Assembly: GCA_021613535.1 (NCBI GenBank)
Contig: CP075495.1
Coordinates: 9,052,001 to 9,116,000 of the forward strand
Origin: Adineta vaga
Taxonomy: Eukaryota > Rotifera
Length of the DNA: 64,000 nucleotides
Direction of reading: 5' to 3'
Below, piece by piece: positions 38,601 through 51,752 of this stretch. The translations under genes and the position numbers were made by a program. Position 1 is the stretch's first letter. Each line of letters opens with the position of its first letter. Below the pieces are notes generated by a model. The model was not told the DNA's origin, did not search any database, and saw only the letters and a list, made by a program, of their open reading frames with translations.

Positions 38601-41600
38601 AAACTTATTGTTGCAAAATCTTTTATTATTCTTGCACAATCAATGAATAAAGAACATTTGAAAACCGATTTTGTCTTTGCCAATAGAAATGATCTAATAC
38701 AAGAAATGGTTAACTATATAACACAAGAAACTGTTGTTAAATTACAACCATCAACATTTAATCAATGTACTAAAGCGTGTCATGCACTTATGTAAGGAAA
38801 AAAGAGAGTCTGTTGATTTTTTTCAGTGATTATTAACTTCATTTTTAATTTCAGTGTTCTACAACCTGAACAAACACTTGCAGAAAAATATCAATTAGCT
38901 CGAGCTACTTTACATTGGTATTGTTCGACGAAATTAGTGAGTAGTTGAACGTTTCTTTTTATATTATCAAAGATGATGATAACATGTTCGACATTTTAGG
39001 AATTAACATCAACTCAAAAAGAAGAAATTTCTTTGTCACTTGGTGCATTGATTATTGAAATACTTAGTATAGGGAATTCACATGAAGTATTCCCTAGTCT
39101 TATTAATGTAAGAAAATTTACTTTTGATTTCTTCAGTACTTGAAAGATCGACTAATATCTATTTTATGTGAATTATTTTTTTAGCTTCTGGAACCTTTTT
39201 GTTTATCACTTCAAGGACATGAACGTACACGCGCTTTTGATATACTTAGTCAACTTATTCAATCAGATGCGACGAATAAACTGAAAGAACAAGTATTTAT
39301 TTGATATTCAAAATAATAGTGTTCATCTTCCATTGTTTAAATAGAATTTAGCTGATGTTGGTGGTGTAATGGCTATTTGTCTTATGTATCTAACCGATAC
39401 GGAATCAACAGTTGAATTAGCAACAAATGCAAGTCTTACTAGATTATTACGACTTCAATCACAACTTGCGACAGGTGAATTATCCTTTCATAAGATAAAT
39501 AATACTCATTAGTTAAATGTTTCAAGGCATTTCAGACAATACCAACGGTGGTGTTAGTACTACTGATCAAGAAAATATAGCAAATGATGAGACCATACAA
39601 GTAAGAACATCATTTTCTTTAGAAAGACAATAATAACTATTTAAAATATTCTTTGAACAGTCTTGTAACATCAGTAAAACTACAGAAAATGATAATCAGG
39701 TACCGTCTTGTACTAGTTATATAATTATTTCATCCTTAGTAAAAAACTTCCAGAGTTCCTTTTGTCTATCCAATAAATATTGTCGAAGAATAAGTGTGTG
39801 TATCACGTAAATAGTACATGTATATATATATATATGTAGAATATTTATTAATATGCATCACTTACATTAAATGTTTGCTTTTCACTTTACTCCCGTTGAT
39901 TTTAAATTTGAATAGAATGAATGATTGTTGCATTTTTATAGAGTTTATCGGGTAATCTTGAACCGCGTTGTCTTTTACCTTTCATCGAAAAAGCTACTGA
40001 AATTATTGCTGATACACGAGCTGTCGGATCTGTGGTCGTATGCAATGTTCTATGTAAAATATTCGATTCACGACATGGAGAATTAGTTGACCAGGTAATA
40101 GAAACTATAGAATGTATCATAATTTTCATATAATTTATTCTATTCTAGATCGATTATATTTTTAGTATTATGCTTAATAAATATAATCAAATAACGAATG
40201 AAGATGTTTTACGAGCATTACGAGCTGCTTTCAAACAACTTAGTTTATCGTGTTCAAGTCGTGTCTTTAGTACACTGATGAATTTTGGTATACCATTTAC
40301 TAAGTAAATTATTTGAAAGAAAAATAGATGCATTCTTCTTATTGTTTATTTCGTTTTATTCGATAGAAATCTAGTAACTATTATTCACGATCTTGCTGAT
40401 AATCGACCATTGACCGAAGCTGTTCTTGCACAAATTATGGAATGTTGGTCACGTTCATTACCTTACGAGGAAAAAGATTCACAACGACATGCAACTGCTC
40501 AACCATTAATGGCTCTATATCTACTGAATCAATGGTTACAATCGGATCGTATATGTGATCTTGGTGAATATGCTTTTCCACGTTTATTTGTTGCTCTTTT
40601 TATTCGTATGGCTTCACATGTTGATACTCATCCACCACAAAATGTACCACCATTACGTCGTATTACACCACCAAATGGTAGTTCTCGACGTGATTCAGGA
40701 GCGAGCAATGCTAGTGCTACTCCTTTGACCAATACATCAGCAACAAATGCTAATGCAGCAAAAAAGCCATCATCTCGTCTTGGTCTATTTGATTCAAAGC
40801 CATCACGTAGTTCTACAAAAACATCAGCTTCTACTGATCAACAACAAACAAATATGGGACCAACGAATAATGAATTAAAAAAGATTGAACCATGGCGTCT
40901 ATCCAATGATTGTATGATGCATTTTCTTAAAGTTTATAATTGTCAAACAGAAATCAATACAAATGTACCCTGGGAAAAAATGGCTAAATTTGATACAGCT
41001 GATTCTGCTCTTGAATCACTTGCTCAAGGTCTATCACGTTGTAATCATATAACTCAAAAACAATTGAATATTATTGTGGAATTACTTGGACAAGTATTAG
41101 ATGGTCCTTATGATATTCAACGTATTTGTGTATCAGCATTTTTTGCCGAATTTATTCGATGTAATCCTGATGATAGTGATGATCAACGTTTTGTTCGAGA
41201 ATTAATTCGTTATCTCCTAGGACGCTTAGTTGATCATAATATATATGTAAGAAAATTCTGTTTACGTGGTCTTGGTTGGTGGCGACCAATTCGTGATAGT
41301 CAAGAAGATAAAGGTTTACCAACGACAATACTTGCATCTCTAAGTAAGATCGAATCTATAGATGAAATTTCATTTATTCATTTGTAATTTCGATTTAGTT
41401 TCTGGTTTGGATGATCGAGATGATAAACATGATCTTCTAACATTAGAAGCAATGTGTTCATTATCAAATGTGATTGCTGTTATGAATGAAGATGAAGTGC
41501 GACCAATTCTAATGAATGTTTTATTACGAATTCGGCCTTGTTTCGAAAAAGTAAGAATATATTCGATTTCTTTTTTAACTATTTCTTTTTATTTTCTTTA

Positions 41601-42206
41601 GGAAGAAGCAAAAGTACGTTCAGCAGCATTTACATTATTTGGCAAAATGGCATCTGTTTGTGAAGGAAATTCACGTGAAGCATTTGTTGAACAAATATTT
41701 TCATCATTAATAACATTAACACTTCATTTAAATGATCCAGTTGAATCTGTACGTGAAAGTTGTAAAACATGTTTTCAATCAGTTGCACCCTTACTTGATC
41801 AACCAACATTAATGGAATTAATTAAAGAAAATCTTCAACCAAAAATTTCTCTTTCCTATCCAGAATTTATCAATGATTTTTCTAAGATTTTAGTTGAACA
41901 ATATCCATACAAAGTGAACTTTTTTATTATGAATTGTATAATATTTTTTAAAAATCCTGTCCCAGAATTACGAGCAAATGCAGCAGTGGTAGCTGGTTAT
42001 TTAATATTTAATCTAACTGAAGAACAAATTAATGGTCTATCAAAAGAACATATTTTGAATGGTAATAAATTCGGGTTTTTTTTCTTTCTCTATATAAGAT
42101 TATAATTTTGTTTATTTTTCTAGCATTTATCATTCTATTGAAAGATCCAAATCCAGATGTACGTTGTCGTGTAGCGGAATCGATGCATTTTATGTTTAAA
42201 TTCTAA
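35622..42206 (+). CDS. MROH1: maestro heat-like repeat-containing protein family member 1
   Basis: A HEAT-repeat protein, in vertebrates associated with lysosome positioning/scission. The first exon is tiny (MDSQNSVE, 35622-35646) and joins at about 35715 to TLTIALIDTLSDKNDKVRDS, matching the family's N-terminal HEAT helix. About 20 short exons follow. Landmarks in family order are VWQQAASDVLVEIGK (36.1 kb), LPMMGMVKQENYRWV, WGTxxx-type helices, SQLIVAMACHGYLQLEGRRFLIEYI (37.3 kb), VLWPLLMEFL, RAAFKQLSLSCSSRVF (40.2 kb) and SGLDDRDDKHDLLTLEAMCSLS (41.4 kb). The last helix is AFIILLKDPNPDVRCRVAESM, which mirrors the C-terminal end of vertebrate MROH1. A lineage-specific Pro/Ser/Thr linker lies near 40.63-40.87 kb. 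No frame breaks were found. No signal peptide or catalytic site is expected. Confidence 0.88.
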
Positions 42207-42599
42207 TCAATCAATCAATCATATTAACGCAATATTTCTTTCTCTATTAAACTTTCCATGATTGTCTTTCATATAAGTAATTTTCCATTTTTAATTCAGT
42301 AATTTCATGACGAATGTATGCGTGTGCGTGTGTATTTCTTTCTGCATCTAATAAATTTTTAATTCCAATATTCTCGTTATTTATGAAAATTTTTAGATAA
42401 AATTTCATCCGAACTATTTCTTAGACGACACAATATTTATTGAGAAACATTCTTTTATTTGTGTTTTTTTTCCATGAAATTATTTTAATAAATTTATTTT
42501 TTGAAACATATCGATCGGTTTTATTTTCTTGATTCATGCAAATTTGAACAGGTTCTTGCCTTCTGCTGATATTTATTTTAGATCTAATTTACTATTGTG
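42207..42599. other. short intergenic region MROH1 / GPATCH1
   Basis: About 390 bp, AT-rich, with AATAAA-like signals near 42350 and 42487. No coding sequence is supported. Confidence 0.5.
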
Positions 42600-45500
42600 A
42601 TGAGTGCTCGATATCCAGGATTTGGAAGTAGACATGATGATGGTGAAGTTAAAGAAGATTTCGTCACTATTGGTACTCATTTCGATCCAGCTGAACCAAC
42701 GAATAGTACATCAATTGTAGCTACATTGGGTATGTATAGAAGACGGTTTATTGACAGGTGCGAATGACATATTGACTTTCATTTTGTCAGGGAGAAAAGC
42801 TTCGAAACTTGTTGATCTGTCGACATCGAATTATGGCTATGATGGAAAACGTTTTCATGGTGCATTTACTGGTGGTTTTAATGCGGGTTTTTATAATACA
42901 GTTGGATCTGTTGAAGGTAATGAGACTAGTTTTGGTAAGCAAAACCATCTTGTTATTGTCTGTTTCAAGGATGGCGACCAAGTGAATTCAAATCAACTCG
43001 AGCATCCCGTGCTGAAAAACGGAGTTATGAACCAGAAGATTTTATGGATAAAGGAGTATGTATTGTTCGTACCTGAGAATCATTAAAAAAACTTTTTTTT
43101 CAAATAGGATTTTGGTGAACATGGTATTAATCCAAAACAAATCAAGATTCGCAATACATTCGATCACAATGAATCTTCAACACGTAGCAATGTGAAACAA
43201 CCATTGGGATCTGCAAATCAACAAAACAATGAAGATATATTACGTGATATGATTAAAATAAAGTCGTAAGTATACATACCATGTTTATCGTCTGTTTTAT
43301 TTTTCGATCGATTTATGTAGATTATCCATTGGAAAGAAAATTCTAATGAGTATGGGTTGGAAACTAGGTGAAGGTGTTGGTGCAAAAATGTTTCGTAAAC
43401 AGCGACAAAAATTAAAATGGTCATTAACACAAGAAACACCAAAAGATCTACCATCATCACCTCCACGTTCAGATCAACAAGAACCATCAACTGGTGCGAA
43501 AGTTTATGGTGTTGCAATGCCACCACCATCTTTTCAACAGACAACAATAAAAGCATCACGTTTAGATGATGATGATGATGATTATTTTGATAATCAAATT
43601 GTAAGTTCATCTTGAACGATAACAAAATTTTAAGTATCACTTGATTTTTAATTCTTTTTCTAGTATGCAAATGTTAGTTTACCACCATTAGATTATGAAG
43701 TACATTTTCAATTACAGAAACACGAGCATCATGGTCTCGGATACAAAGGATTGGAATCTTTGAATTTATTTGGTCATACAAATTTATTTGTTCAACCATC
43801 TCTCGAAAAACAAATCAATAATGTAAAAATTCGTGGTCAAGTATGTTCTATTTTCTATTTCTATTATTTCTAGTCAATAATTCGTTTTATTTCATAGGCA
43901 TTTGGTGTTGGTATTGAAGAAGATGAAGATGATCGCGATATTTTTGCTCAAGATGATCTTAAACAATATGATTATGAGTTAACTGCAGGAAATGATAATA
44001 CCACGGATATTATGCGACAAAAAGCACAAGAAACAAATTTTGTACTCAGATTTGTTCGGTATGAAGCTATGTCAATGCCAGTTGTTTATTCATCACCTGA
44101 CATACCTCAAGATTTCAAAATTGGGCATCGTTTTCCAAAATCAACTATGCCTCCGCCACCACAACTTCCAGTACCTTCTTCACTTTCATCCATTCCTTCT
44201 GATGAAATATCAATTATTGAACCACCAAAACGACCATCTATTCAGCATGATGCTAATACTCGTGGTCTTCTTCTTGGTGATCTCTCATTTCTATCTCGTC
44301 CACCACCAAACATGAATATTCCACCTCCTTCTGTTCCTTCGTCGCTACCACCAGCACCACCATCATCAACAATAACACCACCACCACCACCACCACCACC
44401 ACCAACAACAACAACAAAAACAAAAGAAGAAGTAATACCAATTCAAACAACAACTCCAACCACATCACTTGAATGGGATGTCGAAAAACAACGTTCAACA
44501 CAATCTGCTCCTGTGCCCACAAACAATGCTAGAGCACAATTTTTAGATGCAGTTAGAAATCGTTTTACTTCATCCTCTGAAAGTGAACAAGTGACTGAAC
44601 GTCAATCAATGGAAACTGCCTTTGAGGTAACTTGTTGTTTTATTAAAATTAATCTTCATAAGTCGGCATGATATTCTGTGTATTATAGAACGACTTGAAA
44701 AAAGCGGTTTCATTGAATCTCTATGGTGATCTAACTCGAGCTACATCTGACTGGAAACCAAATCCATTGCTATGCAAACGTATGAATATTCCAAATCCAT
44801 ATCCAGAGTAAGTTAATGCATATGAAAACAACTAATACTATGATACCAATTTTCTTTAGTGATGCTTATGAAGATTCGAAAGAATCAAAAAAATCTCGAC
44901 GACAACTATGCTCCAATCTTTTCGAACATCTTTTCACAACATCAACCACCGATTCATCCACATCTTCGGAACAACCTTCGTCAACTGTTACAATCCCATC
45001 GTCGATATCTCAAACAAACGAAACAATTCAACCATTACCATCAATAGCAATTCCAACACGTATTGTACCACCGAAACCAGTAGCACCGAAATTAGAATTT
45101 GCTTTAATTGAATCATTTCAACAGGTAAAACATCGAACTATTTAAGTTATTTATTTATTTTCAAATTGTAATTTTTTAGGAAAATCAAGAACGACCTCCT
45201 TTAGATTTCTTTTCAGCAATATTTGATAATGAAGATTCTGACGAAGAGAATGTCGATGAACCAGACACAGACGAAAAGAAGAACAACAATGATGTACCAA
45301 AACCAATAAGTACACAAAGTTCTATTACGTTCGGTCCTTCCTCAATTCCAAAGTCAGCAAAATCTTCTGTTGCACACCTTATTCATGATATTGATGAATC
45401 GGATAGTTCCGATTCAAGTATAGAGGAAATTGAAGTATTAGGTAAACAATAAACATAATTTAATCACACCAATTCTTATTTTCTGTTTTCAATGTTTTAG

Positions 45501-45801
45501 ATAAATCATCTCTTGTCTATGGACCAATCATTCCTAATAAAATTCCAAGTCATCCCAAGACGAACCATGATAATTCAAGTAAATTATTTTCACGAATATC
45601 TTCTTTCAAAATGATATGTATAATTACTTGTTTTTAGTATGGACAAAGTTAGCCGATCCAAACGTACAATTTGAAGAGTTAAAACAAAAGAAAAAGCACA
45701 AGAAAAAGAAAAAACATCACAAAAAGGTTTGTTCTAATTTACTTTGAATCGACTACTTATCTTTTGTTTTGTTTTTCTAGAGTAAAAAGCATCATCATTA
45801 A
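42600..45801 (+). CDS. GPATCH1: G-patch domain-containing protein 1 (spliceosome factor)
   Basis: A nuclear G-patch protein found in catalytic spliceosomes; G-patches activate DEAH helicases. The frame starts MSARYPGFGSRHDDGEVKED. The family N-terminal motif KRFHGAFTGGFNAGFYNTVG spans about 42846-42910. After a 54-bp intron it continues WRPSEFKSTRASRAEKRSYE, EPEDFMD and FGEHGINPKQI. The G-patch is IGKKILMSMGWKLGEGVGAKM (about 43329-43393). Downstream are the conserved HGLGYKGLESLNLFG (near 43732) and QAFGVGIEEDEDD blocks, a long Pro-rich linker (44.14-44.42 kb), and the second conserved block YGDLTRATSDWKPNPLLCKR (near 44720). The C-terminus is acidic then Lys/His-rich (KKKHKKKKKHHKK, SKKHHH, stop 45799-45801), typical of splicing factors. 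No frame break was seen. Confidence 0.9.
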
Positions 45802-45950
45802 TATTTCTCTGTTTTGTAAATATTTCATATAAAAAATCATAAATAAAACAAGATCTATCATTTCTTAACATGATCAGTACAGAAATTTATTGAATGATTG
45901 ATTAGAAACAAAGCGCGTTTTAGTTCGAGCTATTCAGTAACAGATAGAGA

Positions 45951-47670
45951 ATGACTAGAAAAAGTTTGTCAAGTGAGTCACATGATCCTATGGAGTTATT
46001 AATCACTGATAATATTCCAAATCCATTTCAAAGACGTCAATTTGCTTTTCAAGTTTTACCTGAAGAAAAAGATCCTATGAGCCGAGCTAGAAAATACTCC
46101 TTTATCATGCCTACATTAAAAGCTCGTCTTCAACAATTGTTAACAACACGTATATGGGAATATATTATGTTTATTCTATCTATCTGGTCATTTATTCCGT
46201 TATTAATTGAACATAAGTTACCAGAATTAAGATTATTTTTTGAATTAACACACGAAATCAATAAAGGTTCGTTAGATTTTCCATTACTATGAGCGTATCG
46301 ACAGATACTTCGTATTGTAGCTGCATTGTGTATTGAAGTTTGCTGTAAATTATATATCGATTATCGTTGGTTTTTCTATGATTATTGGAATATTTATGAT
46401 TTAACATGTGTAATTCTTAATTCTCCAGTGAGAAATGATTTCTTTTTTCGAATGATTCATCTTTTCCTCTGATCTTTATTAGTTTATTTACCATCTCTTT
46501 GTACCTACTGACTTGGGTGTTCCACAAATGAATAGTATTCAACGACTTTTTCGTACATTACATGCTATTCGTTTAATACGTATTCATTCTCTCTTACGAT
46601 TTGTTGTTGAAACAATTTTTATTGCTCTATCGAGTATTTATAATACCTTATTATTAGAATTTGTTGTCGTAACAGTTTTTGCACTCTTATCAATTGCATT
46701 TGAAGGCGATACAGCATTTTGGGATTCAAATGTCAATGAACCATATGAAAATTATACTGAAGCTCTTTATTCCTATTATATGTGTATCACATTAGAAGGT
46801 GTCAATGAAGTTGCTGAAGAAATTTTAAATCTTGATTCACCTGAATTTACAACGGCTATTGGATTAATTTTCTATATATTTGCCGCTATAGTTACATATA
46901 GTGTCGGCCAACTTCTTGCAGGTAACGATATCTCTATGCGCAAACATTTCTTTAGAGAATTTCCTTATATTTATTGATTAGCTGTAATTGCTACACATCT
47001 TGGCAATGCAATGGATAAAATCACACGTGATAAATCTTCTATAAATCGAAATCCATACAGTACAAAACTAGTTGGTTTACAACGTCCAATGACAGGCAAA
47101 CAAGTGATAAACAAATGTCGTTGTACAACTGATGAAGAAGTTCACACTTTTTCTCAATTAAAACCCGATGATCTCGTGTTATTAATTATACTTTTTCAAA
47201 TTCTCGATAAAAATCTATCTGAATACGATCATATTCTTCATGATGTCCGTCGAATCGGTGAATATATTGTAGATTATAATCAGAAACAATTTTCTTTCAA
47301 TTCTCCTAACAATCATCAACTATTTCTTCAAAAACAACGATTAAAATCCATGATGAATACTTTAAGTATATATTACACAGCAAGAAAACTATAATGTATA
47401 GAAGACCTTACTTTAGGTAAAATTCTACATCATCTAACTAATCAAGATGAATTGTTGAGTCCATTGGGTGAATTTCTTACACATGAAACTCAAAAAACAC
47501 ATAACTATCAAGATAATCTTCATCATATTTTTGAAAATATCGAAGAAGAAATAGTAAAAATTGAACATCGACTTCAAAAAACATCTTCAAATATCGAACA
47601 AAATCAACGACATCTTCTTATAATTGATCGATTGAAAGAAAAATTTTATAAAAAAAATCATTTTTCATAG
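45951..47670 (+). pseudogene. CatSper-like six-transmembrane cation channel with three in-frame stop codons
   Basis: One frame of about 555 codons, with one intron (46428-46482), covers a whole single-domain voltage-gated channel. S1 is WEYIMFILSIWSFIPLL. S2 is around ILRIVAALCIEVCCKLYID. S3 is near DYWNIYDLTCVIL. S4 carries spaced basic residues (RLFRTLHAIRLIRIHSLLRF). S5 is LLEFVVVTVFALLSI, the pore loop is ALYSYYMCITLEGVNEVAEE, and S6 is FTTAIGLIFYIFAAIVTYSVG, followed by a helical C-terminal tail. The pore and the tail (DLVLLIILFQILDKNLSEYD) resemble CatSper3/4, sperm Ca channels. The frame is interrupted by TGA at 46290-46292, TGA at 46975-46977 and TAA at 47392-47394, with no indels. 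A recent unitary pseudogene is most likely. Assignment to CatSper rather than another six-helix channel is moderate. Confidence 0.66.
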
Positions 47671-47756
47671 TTTATGTTTTTTTCCAGTTAAGATAAATTA
47701 TGAAAAATGAATTACCAACTAGCAAAAAGAAAACGATTGTTTAAAACTTAGAGTCC

Positions 47757-50163
47757 TCATTGAATCAATGGAACATCTTCATCTTCATCTTCCAACATAC
47801 GTTCAACTGAAAATTCTTGGATATTCGATTCACGATTACGAATAATTTTCACCAAACAACTTCCAACAAACATCTAGATAGATGGTAAAATCGTTGTGTT
47901 TATAAGTATACAAAAAACAAATAGTCGAAACAACTTACAAGAAGAAATAACCAACTAAGACAAAAATATACAGCACCAAAAAACCAAACTTTATAGAAAA
48001 ATCGAAGAATTATACGACCCATTACTGTCATTTGACATTGATCTAAATACGAAAAGGCAGTAACATAAAATTTTCAAGTAGATACAAATATGTCTCACCA
48101 GTTGTCACATATTGTGTACAAGGTTTGACTATCATAGTTCCATTCTAAATAGAATGAAAATATTTATAAACAATTTGCTTTACTATTCTGAAATCCTTTG
48201 ATTACATACATGTTCTTTGACAGCATAATGTTGATCACCATAGATAGAATACTGCGGAATGAGAAGATATACGAAGACATTAATTGCGACGACAATAAAC
48301 ATCATAAAAGAACAAAGCATTAAAATAGCTTGTGGTTTTGTTCGTCCTCGAGAAAATCGATACATCTTTGAACGAAAACGAAAGAAATCGAATTTTAATT
48401 ATTCATAATCAATAACTTACTCGAACGCAAAAGTACCAAATACCAAGTTGTTGTAAACCAAAAATTGACGTTATAATAATATAGAGTAATAACAATGATA
48501 ATATAATATAATTCACTGGATAAAACTTTCGAAAAAAAAAACTTATATGCTCGTGAAGAAAAAGATAAAATTATCTTACTTTTCCAGTCCAAGTTAATGC
48601 TACATCGATTGGATTCGGTAATGTTTTATTTCCTTGAGCGAATATTTGTTTAAAATTGACAAAATGTATACATTTATTAATGTTACTCAAAAGAAGTGAT
48701 ACGAATATAAGAAGTGCTAAGAGAAGTAATAAAACACCGAAAATAATCTGTACTGGACGATAAATATAACGGCATTTAAAAAAGAAACTTCGACGAACAA
48801 TTTTAATTGATTCTTCATTTCGATTCAATACCATTTCTTTTTGTTCCAAATCCTCTAAAGATTGACAACATCATTCAATAAAGATAACTTCTCTAAACAA
48901 ACACTTTCCTACCTAATTTGCGTTTTTCACGCGATGGCATTGTTACATGACGTGGATACTATTCGAAAAGAAAATGAATAGATTATCAATATGTTCAGTC
49001 ATTGATTTACTCGATTTTTAATTGCTTGTATTTGAGCTTGAATGGCAACATGTTGCTCTTCAATAGCTTCGTGTTGTAATCGTGCATTTTGTTTTCCTCG
49101 AATGAGAAATAAAGGACAAGCTATTGAACCATAGCCCTAAACAAGAATAATATTTCAAAAAATATATATATATGTATTGTATATGTTGGATTAAAATCAC
49201 CTACTGTATAAACTGTGAGTAGAAAGAAACCGATGATACTTAATGAAAAAATCGCAAATGAAATTGAATCTTGTAGTCCTGAAGTATTTTATAGATTAAT
49301 GATAAACTAAAAAGATCTATTGATTCTATTACTTGAACTATCAAAATGATTGATTAAATATTTGACATTATCCCATTCACTCGTAGAGTTATCCGATGGT
49401 AAGGTGGCTAACTGTGGAACAAATATACTAAAAGCAATGGCAAGTCGTATAGGAAAAATGAGAGATTGAAAGTTTATATACCCGAGTATGAGTAATACCA
49501 GAAGAAAGATTAAAAATCCCATTGTCCATTTTATTGCGGAACAAATTCTCTAGAAAGAAAAAGAAACTTAATTAAAATCAATTCAAATTTTGTCGTACTT
49601 TTGATATCTTTTCTCCTTCTTCTTTTTCTTCGTAATAGAAGAAAAAAAATGGATTGATAAGAAATGCCATGATGATAACAAGCCCGTAGAGAACTAGAAA
49701 TGCATATCTTTGTCGATTTAAAATAGAAAAATAACATCTTCTTACCATAATATCCAATTTCTACGTATTGTTGAATATTATCTCTTGTCGTTTGATTTTG
49801 CGTCCATTCCTAGACAAGATTTCGTTGAATTCCTATCATTCAATATCAATTTCTTTTTAAATCTTACTTTAAATGTTCCATCGGAATTTTTCATAAATGA
49901 TACCAAAATAACATCTGTAGGTAATAGACTAGCCGTAAGTAAAGCAATAATTAATGAAAGCGAACAAGTAACTGTAACGAAATAATCTCGTTTTCGTTTT
50001 TGTTGATATCGTGAAGTAAATATCAATGAGAACAAGACAATCAACTAATCATATCATTAGAATAAATACAAAAATAAATAGAAAGAAAAGAAACTTTTTC
50101 AATACATACTATCGCAACAACAGCAAATGGCAACCAACTGCCCAGTGATGCTAAAACCAGCAT
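47757..50163 (-). CDS. LMBRD1: LMBR1-domain protein 1, lysosomal cobalamin exporter-type membrane protein
   Basis: A lysosomal multi-pass membrane protein required to release vitamin B12 from lysosomes, partner of ABCD4. Minus-strand exons from the start at 50163 join in phase. Family landmarks are IIALLTASLLPTDVILVSFM with KNSDGTFK (near 49880-49960), FFYYEEKE(E)G, STSEWDNVKYL and SISFAIFSLSIIGFFLLT. They continue with YTGYGSIACPLFLIRGK, REKRKLEDLE, LIFVSLLLSNINK, IFGLQQLGIWYF, the SRGRTKPQAILMLCSFMM segment (near 48300-48350), APQY-like LLIPQYSIYGDQHY, and a Cys pair (KPCTQ...DQCQM). It ends in an acidic tail (RMLEDEDEDVPLIQ). About nine membrane segments are visible, as in the family. The intron after HFDSS is best read as 53 bp rather than a 29-bp alternative. 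No frame break was seen. Confidence 0.9.
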
Positions 50164-50542
50164 TATTTGTTCTATAAAACAAAGACGAATAAATCTATCG
50201 AAAGAAAAGAAGATTATATAAAGAGACTAGTTTGTACAGATAGATACATATTCATAAAAGAAAAGAAAGAAAACGAAAGAACATAATATCTTGATTACAT
50301 CGATCATAATAATGATCAAAATTATCAAATAGATAAAGACAAAGCTTTGTCGAGACAAAAGATGTATAGACAAATTTATTAAAACTAGTCAGATGAACAT
50401 CTATTAAGACAAAAATAAACACTATAAGAGTTGGATCAACATGGATTGGAATTTTTTTTACTCATTACATTTGTCAACTATATAAGTAAAGAAGAATCAT
50501 CAGTTGTTCAGTCATTCAATTGCATTCTTTCATACAACTACA
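50164..50542. promoter_or_regulatory. head-to-head intergenic region LMBRD1 / Hint-domain gene
   Basis: About 380 bp between divergent start codons, AT-rich, with no supported gene. Probably promoters for both neighbours. Confidence 0.4.
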
Positions 50543-51752
50543 ATGATGAACAATCATCGTGTTCTTCTTTATTTGACTATACTCTTCATTTCGATATTCT
50601 CTATTACATTATCATCGACACCAAATTGTCCTGTAGAAGGTAGAGAGAGAGAGAGAAGAAAATTGTTTTACCTTTCGAAAATAATTAACTAAAAACTTTT
50701 TCTTTCAACATATTAAGCTGATCCAGCATCGATTCTTAGTTGTGTTGCGATTGATGCCGTTGGATTAGTTCAAGCAACCAAAGGAAATTTAAGAGTATTT
50801 TGTACAATGGCAGAACGGTTTATGGAATGTGTGAAAACTAAAACACGTGGTTGTGTTGGCGAAGAAGTATACATAGAAAAGATCGTTTTCTTTCATTTAA
50901 ATAGTATTGACTTTCTCTGTTTTTAGTTTGTACGTGGATCTTTAACAGAATTGATTGAATTATCACAAAAATGTTGTGCGAATAAGAATGAAAAAATCAG
51001 TGAAGAATGTCCATTTATTGGTTCGTAAATCTTTAATAAAAATAATATTCGAATCGTTCTTACTTTTTAGCACGACCTCAATGCTTTTCATTAGATGATA
51101 CAGTACAAACATCGGATGGTGACGAAATATCGATTAGAAATCTTCAAATAGGTCAAAAAGTATTGGCGTTTGATCATATTGATCAAATTATTTCGACAGA
51201 AATTATTGCGATGTTACATTATGAAAATAATTCTCAAGGTAAATAAAAGATTTGATTATTTTAAAAAGAAATATTTTCCGTTTTTCAGCACTTTTTTATA
51301 CATTTACAACTGAGTCAGGTCATCAACTTTCATTAACATCGGAACATTTAATCTACATTGGTAATCAAAGTTATATTCAAGCTCGTCATATCGATTCAAA
51401 AGTACATCAATTATTTACTATCGAACAAAATGGTCTCTTGAAATCATCAGCTATTCGTTCAATTGATGTACAACTTAAATATGGCTATGCAACACCGATT
51501 ACTCAACATGGAACATTACTTGTCAATCGTATTAGTTCATCATGTTATGCATCTATTCATCATCATTCAATAGGACATATAGCTATGGCACCTTTACGTT
51601 GGATTCATCAAACTAAACAAATATTTGGTTTGATCGACACGAAGGAGACAAATGAAAATGGTATACATTGGTATCCAAAAGCTTTGAATAATATTGTTCA
51701 TACATTTATTCCTTTTCCTGGATTATTTACAACTACTACCGGCACAATCTAA
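50543..51752 (+). CDS. secreted Hedgehog-type Hint (Hog) domain protein with unfamiliar Cys-rich N-terminal domain
   Basis: Five exons in phase: 50543-50639, 50718-50866, 50927-51020, 51071-51238 and 51289-51752, giving 323 residues. Residues 1-24 are a signal peptide (LLYLTILFISIFSITLS). Residues about 32-113 form a compact domain with eight or so cysteines (SILSCVAIDAVG, FCTMAERFMECV, RGCVGEEF, KCCANKN, EECPF) that I do not recognise. The Hint domain begins at CFSLDDTVQTSDGDEISI (near 51083), where the Cys is the self-cleavage nucleophile. The TxxH motif is present as LTSEHLIYIGN, and AMTPITxxGTLLVN-type ATPITQHGTLLVNRISSSCY is the Hog block. In Hedgehog this domain cleaves itself and attaches a sterol to the N-terminal part. 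Gln replaces the usual Gly before the nucleophile. An upstream in-frame Met at 50504 is an alternative start. Confidence 0.82.

Noticed and set aside
44253-44522. Minus-strand Leu/Val-rich frame opposite the GPATCH1 proline tract
   Set aside because: It is the complement of CCA repeats, mimicking a membrane segment; no start or splice support.
46290-46977. Selenocysteine recoding of the TGA codons in the CatSper-like gene
   Set aside because: A third stop in the same frame is TAA, which selenocysteine insertion cannot explain. The positions are not Cys sites in the channel family, and I saw no SECIS-like hairpin.
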